Assembly: GCA_028583685.1 (NCBI GenBank)
Contig: JAMXIF010001253.1
Span: 78,845,136 to 78,909,135, forward strand
Length of the DNA: 64,000 bases
Source of the DNA: Petaurus breviceps papuanus
Taxonomy: Eukaryota > Chordata > Mammalia > Diprotodontia > Petauridae
Direction of reading: 5' to 3'
Shown: one piece after another, positions 10,540 to 21,375 of the stretch
Layout: each line of letters opens with the position of its first letter
Numbering within the stretch: position 1 is the first letter of the stretch
Notes under the pieces: generated by a model
Database searches by the model: none
What the model saw: the letters and a program-made list of their open reading frames with translations, nothing else
Told to the model about the DNA's origin: nothing
Program-made: the position numbers and the translations under genes

Positions 10540-10680
10540 ATATGTTGTTCTTTCCCCTATTAGAATGTAGTTTCTTGAGAATAGAGATTTTTCTTTTTTT
10601 TTACCTTTGTATACTTAGTGCTTAACAGAGTACCTGGTACATATCAGGTATTTTAAAAATGCTTATAGACGGACTAATGC
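10540..10680 (+). repeat. L2 3' end
   Basis: 'attagaatgtagtttcttgag', 'tttgtatacttagtgctt', 'agtacctggtacatatcagg' in the L2 3' order. Confidence 0.6.
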
Positions 10681-11660
10681 TAGAAAACTCCATTGTGGTA
10701 GACTCTTCAGGAAGGTTCCTTTCTGAAATAACTATCTCTTTTTTCTTGCTCTCCTACATCAACTACAGCTTCCCTATCTTTTTAACAAACTAATAAAATA
10801 ATTCACACTAAGGTATAACTCAGATGCTAGGTCTATGGTAAGACCAAGAAAGTTTAGGGAATGAATTTTGGCAGTCATCTCTGGCCATTGTTCTGCTTGG
10901 GTAGACTCAGGAGTACAAAAGTTTTCCACTTGGTGCCAGGAGAAAGATCAAAGAAAATGGCTTGCCATTTCAGCTAATTCCTACACTGGTCATCAACTAA
11001 TCTCTCAGTGCTCAGTCTTCATATTTTTGAGGGTGGTGGTTTTGTTTGTTACTAATTAAGTATTCTGTGTTATGTAACATTGTTGTCTGTCAGTTATCTG
11101 ACTGAAATGGGAGGAGACTCCTCAATCAATCACTAAATCAATATTTATTTTCTTCTTTAAAAAAATGATGATTTGAGCACTGGACAAAAAATAATAATGC
11201 TATTCCAAAGGCTCTTGGTTTCAGGGACCTATGTTTTATGCATTGGTGTGTAAAGAGAGATGGTGGTTAAGATAGTGATGGTGGTTTCATTTGCCTGGAT
11301 CATGCTATTTCTTGTCTCTTGCTGAGGGTACCTTGCTGCTTCAGGTAGGTTGTCTTGCCTACACTGAGGGTGGCAATTGATTGGCAGTTGCTGAAGATGA
11401 ATTCCCTTGATGATGTTTGTAAGGGCTAGGCTGGAAGTAGAACTGGAGGTTGAGGTGTGGTGTATCCACTCTCTCTAGAATTAGAGAATAAAACAAGAAT
11501 ACAGGGAGATAGAGATATGTATGTATTTATATGTAAGTATATGTGAAATATGCATACAGATATGTGTGTATTTATATATAGGCATATATTCACATATACA
11601 CAGAGGGGGGAGAGGGAGGTAAAAGGGGGGGGTAAAGTTTGCGGTTTTTTAATGAAATTA
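10681..11660. other. No recognised feature; AT/GT-rich low-complexity at the right
   Basis: No gene found. From about 11505 to 11600 the sequence is irregular ATGT/ATAT repeats, followed by G-rich patches (11605-11635) just before the mariner-like element. Confidence 0.5.
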
Positions 11661-12233
11661 TGCAAGGTATCCCAAAAGGCTTAGTGAATTTTAAAGCTTC
11701 AGTAACTTCAAAAGCATAAATTACCCAAGTTGGTGATTTGAAAGACTAACAATTAATTTTTTAAAATATTGATATATTTCTTATTAAAATTCACCAATTA
11801 TCATAGTACTATATATACATTTTTGAACTCTATAAAGACCGTTAACAGTGGCTACTCAATGATTGAAAGAATTGTATCTATAATCCTAGCCTTAAGATCA
11901 TCCAAAATGTTTTGATTCCTACCTGGCAGTTTTGATGTGATCCTATAATTAAAATTCATCATATGATGACTATAGTGGGCAGGAAAGTCCTCAGGAAAGA
12001 AGACCTCCTTTATTAATCCTCCCGTCAGAGAAAATGACATCCAGAAACTGTCACACAAACAATGCATACAAAGTGTCCTATCTTATTAACATTCAAAATA
12101 TATTATTTAAAATTAATCAGCTAAATAGGTAAAGCAGAAAATAAACTTTCAAATGATGTTTTTATAAGTTTATAGCATCTATACTTCTGAAATTATTTAA
12201 GCTTAAAATTCAACTCTAGTTTTTAGGATACTC
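11661..12233 (-). mobile_element. Mariner-like DNA transposon remnant
   Basis: The left end begins tgcaaggtatcccaaaagg followed by 'cttagtgaattttaaagc'. The right end, reverse complemented, reads gagtatcctaaaaactag and then 'agttgaattttaagc', so the ends form imperfect inverted repeats of about 38 bases with TA on the outer side of each. The minus frame at 11852-12067 contains 'NQNILDDLKARIIDTILSII', which resembles the C-terminal 'LeeLKarI...I' part of mariner transposases. At 573 bases it is less than half of a full mariner (about 1.3 kb), so it is internally deleted and cannot encode the enzyme. Confidence 0.6.
11852..12067 (-). pseudogene. Mariner-like transposase C-terminal remnant
   Basis: Seventy-one codons inside the inverted-repeat element. 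The recognisable part is 'DDLKARIIDTILSIIE' at the C-terminal side, where mariner-family enzymes have an 'elk.rI..ai..i' stretch. The DDE/D catalytic residues are not present. It may be an accidental open frame of a decayed element. Confidence 0.45.
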
Positions 12234-12308
12234 TAATCTTAACCATAATGTAATTTAATATAATAATATAGTATGATAAATATTTTCTTTTTTTAAAACC
12301 TACTTCTT

Positions 12309-12385
12309 ATGTGTACATACAAACATATATGTGTACATGTATATATGTACATATATAATATACATACATATAGAAAAATATATGC
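12309..12385. repeat. TA/TG/CA low-complexity tract
   Basis: Alternating purine-pyrimidine stretch of 'tgtgtacatac', 'atatatgtac', 'acatacatata' units, interrupted throughout. Confidence 0.7.
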
Positions 12386-12389
12386 ATGT

Positions 12390-12712
12390 GAGGGCTTAAT
12401 TTTAGCCTTCAAGGGTAGGGGAGGAAGGAGGGAGAAGAAAAACAAAGAAAAAGTGCACAGCAGAGAACAAAAGAAAACTTTAAAGGAAGAAAAAATGGGC
12501 AGCTCTCAACACAATGCTTAGTAATTATTATATAGGTTTTCTTGAAATGGAAATTGCTGTACATTTTGAATCTTCTCTTATGTTTTGCTGTGCACATGGC
12601 AATGTTTTCTTTTTCTTTCTCTTATGTATTTGTTTCAATATTTAAGTTTATAATATGTTTCTTTTCTTCTTTATGTATTTAAGATTTAAAGAAAAAAAGA
12701 AAGAAAAAAACC
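12390..12712 (+). repeat. Candidate retrotransposon 3' end with A-rich tail
   Basis: A purine-rich opening ('gtaggggaggaaggaggg', 12414-12431), then 'ggttttcttgaaatggaaat', 'acattttgaatcttctc', ending in an A-rich tail (12687-12711). The arrangement suits the 3' untranslated end of an L1- or HAL1-type element. No coding part and no target duplication seen. Confidence 0.35.
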
Positions 12713-12754
12713 TCTAATTCTCAACTTCTTATGCAATTTTCTCTCCACAATATA

Positions 12755-13230
12755 GTTAGCTATTTCTCAATTAAGATGTACCCATCTTGCATTATATCCC
12801 TTCCTTTTGATTCCTTGGTCAAAGGGCATAGTTTGATGCCTTTTTAATTATAATTTTCAATTGCTTTTCTTCAGGACAGATGGATGGATTCAAAGTTTCA
12901 CCAACAGTGCATCATTGTGCCTGTCTTACCATAACCCCCCCCCAACTTTGACCATATTCATCTTATGCCACTTGCAAAACTGATGGATGTAAGAAATAAT
13001 TGTTTTTGTTTATGTTGATTTATTTGTTAATTGTTTTGTACATTATTTCATGTCTTTTTGGAGAGTTTATATTTTTTCCTTTGAAAGTGAATTGTTCATA
13101 ACACTTTGAGTATTTATGTACTGAGAAAGTACTCTTGTTTTTATGCATTTGGAATAACCTCCATATGTTTTTGATGTCTGAGCTTTATGATAGATACTTG
13201 ATATGAAGATTGTTTTCCCCAAAGGATAGA
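12755..13230 (-). repeat. L1 ORF2 C-terminal region, minus strand
   Basis: Antisense of the L1 ORF2 end: 'agtttcaccaacagtgcatc', 'gccacttgcaaaactgatgg', 'gataggtacttgatatgaag'-like text and 'tgattgttttccccaa' correspond to the region 22090-22480 of the full-length L1 in this window. Decayed, both ends truncated. Confidence 0.55.
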
Positions 13231-13244
13231 TTATTTTATTTTTC

Positions 13245-13448
13245 TGTCATAGGACCATAGAATTGGAGATGAAAGAGATATTAATAGTCATATAATCTCA
13301 ATAACTCATTTTGTAGTTGAAACTGAGGCCCAGAGAGGTGAAATGATCCATTTGTGACCACACAGTTAGAAAGTCGTAGAGCCCTAAATTGAACCCAGGT
13401 TCTCTGACTCCCAATCCAGAGATTTATTTTTTACTCTACCAAGTTAGC
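13245..13448 (-). repeat. THER1/MIR-like SINE, minus strand
   Basis: 'cataggaccatagaattggag', 'ttgaaactgaggcccagagagg', 'tgaacccaggttctctgactcc', 'ctctaccaagttagctac': the full antisense order of a therian SINE. Confidence 0.7.
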
Positions 13449-13559
13449 TACTTTTATTTGATTTGGGGCAAAAGTCTTTTTTTATTTAACATCATTGAAA
13501 TTTTCAATTTTATCTTCCATAATCATCTCGATCCTTGATTATTTAATGAATTTCCTCAT

Positions 13560-13885
13560 TGTTATTCTTGTGAAAGATACTTCCTATTGCCTCTAGGAAC
13601 AAATATAAAATTCTGTTTGTCTTTTAAAATCCTTCATATTTTTGTCCCTTTCTACTTCCCCAATGTATTTGCATCTTTCTTTTTTCTGCTTACTCTATGC
13701 TCTATTTAAACTGGCTCCCTTGCTTTTTTCTTCAGACAGGACATACCGTCTCCTGACTGTATTATCACTAGCTATTCCCCATGTTGGGAACTCTGTCCTT
13801 CCCCATCTCTGCTTTCTGGTCTTCTTGGATTCCTTCACATCATACTTCACACTAGTTACTAGAAGTGTGATCCTTCACAAGTAAC
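13560..13885 (+). repeat. L2 LINE fragment
   Basis: 'atttttgtccctttctacttcc', 'atgttgggaactctgtcc', 'cttggattccttcacatc' match the part of L2 upstream of its 3' end. The 80-codon frame 13642-13884 lies within it and is not an independent gene. Confidence 0.5.
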
Positions 13886-14033
13886 TGAATGTGACCTTTT
13901 TAAGATACTTTGTATTTCTGAGTCTCAATTTTGTTTTCTGTAAAAGGGAAATATAAACATCTACATCCAGGCACTAATGACCAAACAAGATTATTAATGT
14001 CCAACAGCAGTTGGACAGTATTTTGTAATGGCC

Positions 14034-14450
14034 TATCCCATGTAGGTAGGTCTACTTTTCCCCTACTACATATTGCAACTGTCCTCATGACAGTTTGAGC
14101 CATTTTTGGCTCAGGGGACTAAATCTTAGGCCACCAGAATAGTTTTCTCGTGGACTGGGTACAAAACAGAGCCAGAGTATAAAGGGCTGGTTCTCTTCCC
14201 TCAGGATCTGACCACAGACCGGCAGCATGACCAGCACCAGAACAGGAAAGCTAAATCTAAATGAATCAAGGCTGAGTTTTCAACGATCCTTTTCTACCTC
14301 TCACTTTTCTTCCCCTGCTGTGGGTAAAGAAACTTCTTTTTGTTATCGCTAAGATTGACTATGAATGTCTTACTTCTTTCCAATTCTGAATGTGATACCC
14401 AAGTGGCCTGGTCAGACCTGAGCCAGCCTAGTCAAAGCAGGCCTACCACA
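14034..14450 (+). repeat. Possible solo LTR relic
   Basis: Begins TGTAATGGCC and ends GGCCTACCACA, which are nearly inverted copies of each other. A TATA-like 'agtataaaggg' stands at about 14176. No matching target duplication was found, and no library comparison is possible here, so this is tentative. Confidence 0.35.
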
Positions 14451-14499
14451 GCAGGAAAAGTGCCTCATAAGCCTTAGAGTACTTCATATGTATGCATTA

Positions 14500-15334
14500 T
14501 TATTATTATAATGATTATTTCCAATGTAGTTTATGCATTATGAAGTTATTTTCAATGGAATTTGTTTTTCAGTCTCCTCCTGCTGGGTTTTATTAGTAAT
14601 ATACAAAGACTTGTGACTTTTGTGGGTTTATGTTATGTCCTACTAATTTTCTGAAGTTATTGTTTTAATTATTTTTTTCTTTGAATCTCTCATAATCTCT
14701 GTGTAAACCATCTTATCATCTATAAAAGGAGAGAATTGTGTCTCTTCTTTCCAATGCTTATTCCCTCAATTTCCTTCTCTTATGGATATAGCTACCATTT
14801 CTAGAACAATATCAAATAATACTGATAACAATGCCTTTTTCCCCCTAATCTTAAGAAAAGGTTTTTCTATAACAAATAATGCTAGTTCTTGGCTTTAGAT
14901 AACTCTTGTGTCTCATGTTGAGGAAAAGTTAATTTATTCCTATACTTCTTAGTAATTTTCATACTAGAGAGTACTAAAGGATGTCAAATTTTTTTCATGT
15001 GATTTTAATTTTTTAATATGATCTATTATACTGATGTACCATCTCTTCATTTCCTACATTTATTATACAGTATATATTTGATGTATATAGTGACTAATTT
15101 TTTAATTTATTGCTATAGCTTCTTTGCTAATATCCTATTCAATCTATGTGTATTAATATTCATCATTGATATGGCTCTGTAGTTTAATTTCTCCTTCTTA
15201 TCTCTGCCTGGTTGATATTTATAATTATGTCATTGAATTTTTTTAGCTCCTTCTGCTCTGCTTTTTTTTTAGGAGGTCTATTGCTATACTAGGTTTTCTC
15301 AACATCTTTTAGTCTATTAGCATCCTTATCTTTT
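14500..15334 (-). repeat. L1 ORF2 reverse transcriptase region, minus strand
   Basis: Antisense L1 reverse transcriptase. 'gggttttattagtaatatac' (thumb side), 'tgcttattccctcaatttcc', 'accatttctagaacaatatc' with 'aatactgataacaatgcc' (motif B region), 'atgtgattttaattttttaat' and 'gctaatatcctattcaatc' occur in the order expected when reading the RT domain backwards (compare 20590-21200). Both ends are missing. An older insertion than 17173-23225. Confidence 0.65.
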
Positions 15335-15343
15335 CCTTTGATT

Positions 15344-15525
15344 GATTGATTGATTTTAATTTTTTTAGTTTTTTGCTTTTTTTTTTTTTGGAAGGCAATT
15401 GTGTTTTAGTGACTTGCTTAAGGTCACATGGCTAGTTTTTGTATTAAGTGTCTGAAGCTGGATTTGAACTCAGGTCCTCCTGACTCCAGGGCTGGTGATC
15501 TATTCACTGTGCCACCTAGCCACCC
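15344..15525 (-). mobile_element. tRNA-related marsupial SINE, minus strand
   Basis: Antisense order: poly-T, 'aaggcaattgtgttttagtgac', 'aaggtcacatggctag', 'tggatttgaactcaggtcc', 'ccactgtgcc'-like head 'gtgccacctagccaccc'. Duplications cctttgatt at 15335-15343 and 15526-15534. A GATT run follows the left copy. Confidence 0.85.
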
Positions 15526-15540
15526 CCTTTGATTCATTTA

Positions 15541-17009
15541 TTACACCTTCCAACTATCCTTGGCATGCCTGTGGTCATTCCACATTCTTTTCTAGGTTTA
15601 CCAAAAGATTGGATATGTTGCCTCTTCTTGGCACCCTGATCAACCACCCTCTGCTATTCTTGTGGTAACTGTTGAATATTTATAATTTACTGGTCTTGTC
15701 ATGACTTCTTGCTGTCCATTTAAATTTGGTATATTGCAGTGACTGAAAAGTCACTTCCTGATAAGGGTAGGCTGAAAAATCCTAGTTATGGATAAAAATA
15801 TGATTCACTACATTCAGATAAGAACCTCAAATAAAAACTCAGCAGATTGCTAGACTAAGTGTGTCCTTTGATCTTCTTGGGTCTAGCACTAAATCTCAGT
15901 CCTCTGTACTAAGAAACCATCTGACTTAACATCAGGAATTCCCAAGAACTTCTCTTGGTTATAAATTTCAGTCCAAATAATGTTAATCAGTGGAGAATTG
16001 CTAAGTTAAATTAAAATCAATCTATTGAGGATTAGCAAGTACTCTAAATGGTAAGATAAATGTTTTACACCATCTTACAGATTTAAAGCTGAAATGAAGC
16101 TTCCCTTTTAAAACTCAGTAGAAAATTGCTAAGCCACTAAAATCTTTGTGCCCTTTGGTAGTTGAGTTACATCTAGATAGGTCACATTCTGGGAGCAACT
16201 GTACAGATTCATTTCCTTGGACCAGACAAAAAGTGGGACTTAGCAGTGAAGCAGCTGTGCATAGGTCTTCTTGTATGAGTGAATTTATCTGTACAGTTTA
16301 AAATAAGACCTGTAGTTAGATAATTTAGTGTGAGGCTTTGTCTGTTTCTTGAAATTCAAAACCTACATAGCACACATATTAAGAAAAACATTTATGTCTC
16401 CAGGAGTTGTATCTAACCATCCAGAAAAGATTTAGCTGACTTCCCCTAGTTTTGGAAAACAAAAATTTAGCTCTTTTTTAGTCTGATAGTAACAAAGTGC
16501 TGAGAAAGTCATTTTCACAGAAGATCAAGAATAAACTTCAGACAGCAATACTATAAGAAAAAAAACTACCCTGAGGATCTCACATATGCTTTACAACATG
16601 AATATTTTATTTGGTTACACATGCATTATTATTAATCATAAAAATGCACAATTTGTAATTTAAAGATTTAATCAATAGCTTTACTCTTCAAAATGTCACA
16701 AAAGCATCTTCAGTTTTGTCAAACATGTATAACATACCTACTACATGTAATATTGCCTCTTCCATTTAATAATTACTTATGTAATTACATAATTGCTTAT
16801 GTAATTTTTAACATATTAAAATATAAACTTATATGATAGTACTTGTGGTGCTTCTAAACATTTAAGATTTTCATTTTTGCTAAGTCTAAAAAGTCACAAG
16901 ATATTTATATTTAAAGACATTTCATAGACATTGATTTTTTTCCAGTGTGGAATTATAATTTCATAAGTGTGGGGGACTCCCAGTGAGCAAACTTGCAAGT
17001 GTTTGGCAA
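15541..17009. other. No recognised feature
   Basis: About 1.5 kb of AT-rich sequence with no gene or repeat that I can name. Confidence 0.5.
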
Positions 17010-17011
17010 AT

Positions 17012-17156
17012 CGGAGCCACAGAGAATTGCCTGGGGGCACTGAGAGCTTGAACTCTCTGTCCAAAATCACATAGCTAGTACATTTCGGAGGTGACATTTC
17101 AACTCAGGTCTTCCTCCCTCTGAAAATAACTCCCTATCCATTACACTGTCTCTATT
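17012..17156 (-). repeat. MIR-class SINE, minus strand; site of the L1 insertion
   Basis: 'gggggcactgagagcttgaac', 'aaaatcacatagctagtac', 'aactcaggtcttcctccctc', 'ctatccattacactgtctct' form an antisense MIR. The full-length L1 starts only a few bases beyond its end. Confidence 0.65.
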
Positions 17157-17172
17157 GAAATTACTTATTAGT
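17157..17172. repeat. Target site duplication, 5' copy (L1)
   Basis: gaaattacttattagt, identical to 23226-23241. The junction before it, TT/GAAA, is close to the TT/AAAA site preferred by L1 endonuclease. Confidence 0.95.
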
Positions 17173-17370
17173 ATTGCAGGCCCAGAAGAGGCCTGATCAA
17201 CTCGGAGGGCAAGTCCCACCAACCACAAAGGCCACTACCAGGCCTATCATCAAAGGGCTGGGACTAGAAAGAGCAAGGTAAAAACCAAATTCAGGGGCCC
17301 CTGTCCCAGAGAGCAAATACTCCTGTGGCTACCACTTCATAGCCCAGAAATTAAAAAAAATAAAAAGCCC
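17173..17370 (+). promoter_or_regulatory. L1 5' leader (internal promoter region)
   Basis: GC-richer than its surroundings, beginning attgcaggcccagaagagg. L1 leaders carry an internal promoter, but no specific element can be assigned from sequence alone. It is much shorter than the leaders of the L1 at 37394, so the copy may lack the outermost 5' part even though its insertion is bounded by clean duplications. Confidence 0.45.
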
Positions 17371-17549
17371 CTATCAGAAAGCAGACTACAAAGACAAAGA
17401 CTCTGGAGTCCTACTATCCTCACAGGGAGGAACCAACCTCAGAGGGAGACAATGTGGACTCCACACCCACAGCTGAAACATCAACAGGGAACTGGTCCCA
17501 AGCACAGAAAGCTCTCCTAGATGAGATCTAAAGGAACTTTGAAAACCAA

Positions 17550-18362
17550 ATGACAGAGATAGAAGACAAAATAAATAATTCTCTCAAAACCAAAATTGCA
17601 GAATTAGAAAAACATTATAATGAAGAAAACATCTCTCTAAAAAGAAAAGTGTATGATATGGAAAAGGAGCTCCAAAACTTAACCAAGGAAAATGATTTGC
17701 TAAAAACTAGAATCAACCAAATGGAAACAAATAACTCTATGAGGAACCAAGAATTAGTCAAACAAAAGAACAAGAATGAAAAATTAGAAAAAGAGGTAAA
17801 ATACATCAATGGAAAAATAACTGACCTGGAAAACAGATCCAGGAGAGATAATCTGAGAATCATAGGCCTACCAGAAAATCATGATGAAAAAATGAGCCTG
17901 GACAACATTCTCCAAGAGCTCGTTAAGGAAAACTGCTGTGAAATATTAGAACCTGAGGGTAAAATAGAAATCGAGAGAATCCACCAGACACCTGCAGAAA
18001 GAGATCCCAAACTGAAAAGTCCTCGAAATGTTGTGGCCAAATTCCAGAACTACCAGATAAAAGAGAAAATACTTCAAGCAGCCAGAAAGAAACAATTCAA
18101 ATATCGAGGGTCCACAGTGAGGATCGCACAGGATTTGGCAGCCTCTACACGGAAAAATTGGAGGCAGTGGAATACAATTTTCCAGAAGGCAAAAGAGCTC
18201 GGGCGACAACCAAGGATCACATACCCACTGACACTGATGATATTCTTCCAGGCAAAGAAATGGTCATTCAACGATATAACAGAGTTCCAGACCTTCCTAA
18301 TAAAAATGCCAAAACTCAATGGAAAATTCAACCTCCAATTACGTGATGCAACAGTGACGTAG
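17550..18362 (+). CDS. L1 ORF1 protein (RNA-binding coiled-coil protein)
   Basis: A 270-codon frame. Residues 1-90 are a heptad-rich coiled coil ('MEKELQNLTKENDLLKTRIN'), 95-115 start the RRM ('LENRSRRDNLRIIGLPE'), and 150-255 form the C-terminal domain ('NVVAKFQNYQIKEKILQAAR', 'RIAQDLAAST', 'ITYPLTL.IFFQAKKWSF'). ORF1p trimerises and coats L1 RNA. The frame is open upstream to about 17400 except for a taa at 17529-17531, where caa is expected ('DEI-Q-RNFENQ'), so the first ATG here is probably internal and the native protein about 50 residues longer. It ends 'LQLRDATVT' and tga/tag. Confidence 0.9.
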   Translation: MTEIEDKINNSLKTKIAELEKHYNEENISLKRKVYDMEKELQNLTKENDLLKTRINQMETNNSMRNQELVKQKNKNEKLEKEVKYINGKITDLENRSRRDNLRIIGLPENHDEKMSLDNILQELVKENCCEILEPEGKIEIERIHQTPAERDPKLKSPRNVVAKFQNYQIKEKILQAARKKQFKYRGSTVRIAQDLAASTRKNWRQWNTIFQKAKELGRQPRITYPLTLMIFFQAKKWSFNDITEFQTFLIKMPKLNGKFNLQLRDATVT

Positions 18363-18986
18363 AAAGGTAAACAAGGAAAACACACACACACACACACAAA
18401 CACACACCCTGCTATTTGATAAGAGCAAACTGGTTATAGACAATTAGAAAGTATGAGTATAAAATACACAAAATGATGATTAAAAAAAAACTTATTAAGG
18501 TCTACAAAGGGACTGCAATGGAAGAAGAGGAATGAATGAAGTGGAAAAGGGTAACTTATGCCACACAAAGAGGCATAAAAATAGTATAGCAGAGTAAAAG
18601 AAGGGAGGGAGACGAGAATCATATGAGCTTTTCCCTCATTGGTTCAGGTGCAAGGAGGGAATAACAATCAGTTAAGCATAGGACTCTATGGAGAAGAAAT
18701 GCAAAAAGTATGATTTTAGAGGGAAAGAGGGGAAGGAGAAGAGCTTTGCATAAGATTTGTTCCTGTCACTCTTGGCGCAAAGAAGAAATAACATACATCA
18801 TTAAGTATAAAAATATCCTACAGGCTATAGGACAGGGAAAGGGCTATAAAAGGGAGGGGGCAGTTAGTAGGGTAGGAAGAGGTAATGGGAAAGGGGAAGA
18901 AAAGGGAGGGTGCTGATAACGGAATACTGAGGGAGGCGGTGATCAAAAAGAAAACTATTAAGGGGGGAAGGGAGAAGGGGAAAAAT
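18363..18986 (+). other. Long purine-rich spacer between L1 ORF1 and ORF2
   Basis: About 620 bases, rich in A and G on the plus strand ('gaagaggaatgaatgaagtgg', 'gggaaagaggggaaggagaag'), with a (CA)n tract at 18381-18407. Human L1 has only about 63 bases here. A related spacer occurs in the other L1 of this window. Confidence 0.75.
18381..18407. repeat. Short (CA)n tract in L1 spacer
   Basis: Twelve or so CA units with one interruption, directly after the ORF1 stop. Confidence 0.9.
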
Positions 18987-20283
18987 ATGAGCATTAACAG
19001 GGAAGGGAATAGGATGGAGGGAAAGAAACAGATAAGAATCATAACTGTAAATGTGAATGGAATGAACTCTCCCATAAAACAGAGACCGATAGCAAAATGG
19101 ATTAGAAATAATACTCCTACAACATGCTATTTACAAGAAACACATCTGAAAAGGAGGGATACATACAGGGTAAAGGTAAAAGGCTGGAGTAAAATATATC
19201 ATGCCTCAGCTAAAGTAAAAAAAAGCAGGGGTAGTAATCCTTATCTCAGATAAAGCAAAAGCAAAATTGACCTAATTAAAAGAGATAAGGAAGGAAACTA
19301 TATCCTGTTAAAAGGCACCATCGTGAATGAAGCAATATCGTTACTTAACATATATGCACCAAGTGGCATAGCATCCAAATTCCTAGAAGAGAAGGTAAAG
19401 GAATTAGAGGAAGAAATAGCTTGCAAAACTATACTAGTGGGAGACCTTAATCTCCCCCTCTCTGAACTTGATAAATCTAACCTCAAAATAAACAAGAAAG
19501 AAGTTAAGGAGGTGAACAGAATTTTAGAGAGGATAGGTATGATAGATATCTGGAGAATACTGAATGGGGATAAAAAGAATATACTTTCTTCTCAGTGTTT
19601 CCTGTCACATACTCAAAAACTGACCACATTCTAGGGCATAAAAACTTCACAATTCTATGCAGTAAGGAAGAAATATTAAATGCATCCTTCTCATATCATG
19701 ATGCAATAAAAATTATTTGCAATAAAGGGCCATGGAAGACAGACTAAAAACTAATTGAAAATTAAACAATTTAATCCTAAAGAATGAGTGGGTCAAACAA
19801 GAAATTATAGAAACAATCAATAATTTCATTCAAGAGAATGATAATAATGAGACAACACACCAAAATTTGTGGGATGCATTAAAGCCAGTTCTTAGGGGAA
19901 GTTTTATATCCCTGAGTGCGTACATGATTAAATTAGAGAAAAGGGAGCTCAACGAACTGGGCATGCAATTGAAAAACCTAGAAAAAGAACAAATTCAAAA
20001 TCTCCAATTAAATACTAAATTAGAAATATTGAAAACCAAAGGAGATATTAATAAAACTGAAATTAAGAAAACTATTGAATTACAAAATAAAATGAAGAGC
20101 TGGTTTTATGAAAAAACCAACAAAATTGATAGAACCTTAGTCAATGTGATAATAAAAAAGGAGAAACCCAAATTATGAGTATAAAAAATGAATCTACCTC
20201 CAATGAAGAGGAAATCAAAATGATTGTTAGGAATTATTTTTAACAATTGTATGTGCATAAATTTGGCAATCTTTGGGAAATAG

Positions 20284-21375
20284 ATGAATATTTACAAGTA
20301 CAAGTTGCCCAGATTAACTGAAGAGGAAGTAAATTACTTAAATAACCGCATCTCAGAAAAAGAAATTGAACAAGCCATAAGTCAATTCCCTAGGAAAAAA
20401 TCTCCAGGGCCAGATGGCTTTACTAGTGAATTCTATCAAACATTTGAAGAACAATTGATTCCAATACTCTACAAACTATTTGGAAAAATTAGTGATGAAG
20501 GAGTCCTATCAAATTCTTTTTATGACACAAATACGGTACTGATACTTAAATCAGGAAGAGAAAAAACAGAGAAAGAAAATTATAGACCAATCTCCCTCAT
20601 GAAAATAGATGAAAAAATTCTAAATAAAATACTAGCCAAAAGACTACAGCAACTTATCTCAAGTATAATACACTTTGATCAGGTAGGATTTATTCCAGGA
20701 ATGCGAGGATGGCTTAATATTAGGAAAACCATCAGTATAATAGATCATATCAACAATAAAACAAGCAGAAACCACATGATCATTTCAATAGATGCAGAAA
20801 AGGCTTTTGACAAAATACAACATCCATTCCTATTACAAACATTAGAAAGTATAGGAATAAATGGAGCCTTCCTTAAAATAATAGGTAGCATCTATTTAAA
20901 GCCATCAGCAAGTATTATATGTAATGGGGAGAAGTTAGAAGCATTTCCCATAAGATCAGGGGTAAAACAAGGGTGTCCACTATCACCCCTCTTATTCAAT
21001 CTGGTGCTAGAAATGTCAGCAGTAGCAATTAGAGAAGAAAAAGAAATCAAAGGAATCAAATTAGGCAAAGAAGAGACCAAGCTATCACTCTTTGCAGATG
21101 GTATGATGATATACTTAGAGAATCCTAGAGAATCAAGTAAAAAACTACTTGAGACAATAAATAAATTTGGCAAAGTTGCAGGATATAAAATAAACCCACA
21201 CAAATCCTCAGCATTCCTATATATTCCAAATGAAATTGAACAACAAGAGATAGAAAGAGAAATCCCATTTAAAGTTACTGTAGACATTATGAAGTATTTG
21301 GGAATCTACCTGCCAAAACAAATCCAGGACCTATATGACCACAACTACAAAACACTTTTCACACAAATAAAGTAA
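20284..21375 (+). CDS. Open reverse transcriptase segment of L1 ORF2
   Basis: A 363-codon open frame. Seen: 'KKSPGPDGF' (residues 38-46), 'ENYRPISL' (98-105), motif A '[10 protein letters not shown]' with Asp170, motif B '[16 protein letters not shown]' (225-240), '[12 protein letters not shown]' at the catalytic motif C, 'GYKINPHKS' and '[11 protein letters not shown]' of the thumb. The FADD motif reads FADG (Gly273, codon ggt at 21100-21102): the second aspartate, needed for metal binding, is gone, so the enzyme should be inactive even if translated. Part of the broken ORF2, not a gene in its own right. Confidence 0.93.
   Translation: MNIYKYKLPRLTEEEVNYLNNRISEKEIEQAISQFPRKKSPGPDGFTSEFYQTFEEQLIPILYKLFGKISDEGVLSNSFYDTNTVLILKSGREKTEKENYRPISLMKIDEKILNKILAKRLQQLISSIIHFDQVGFIPGMRGWLNIRKTISIIDHINNKTSRNHMIISIDAEKAFDKIQHPFLLQTLESIGINGAFLKIIGSIYLKPSASIICNGEKLEAFPIRSGVKQGCPLSPLLFNLVLEMSAVAIREEKEIKGIKLGKEETKLSLFADGMMIYLENPRESSKKLLETINKFGKVAGYKINPHKSSAFLYIPNEIEQQEIEREIPFKVTVDIMKYLGIYLPKQIQDLYDHNYKTLFTQIK

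Noticed and set aside
17615-17863. Minus-strand frames opposite L1 ORF1 (also 17946-18209, 18074-18403)
   Set aside because: Shadows of the plus-strand ORF1, with no domain of their own.
20892-21287. 131-codon minus frame
   Set aside because: Shadow of the open L1 reverse transcriptase on the plus strand.
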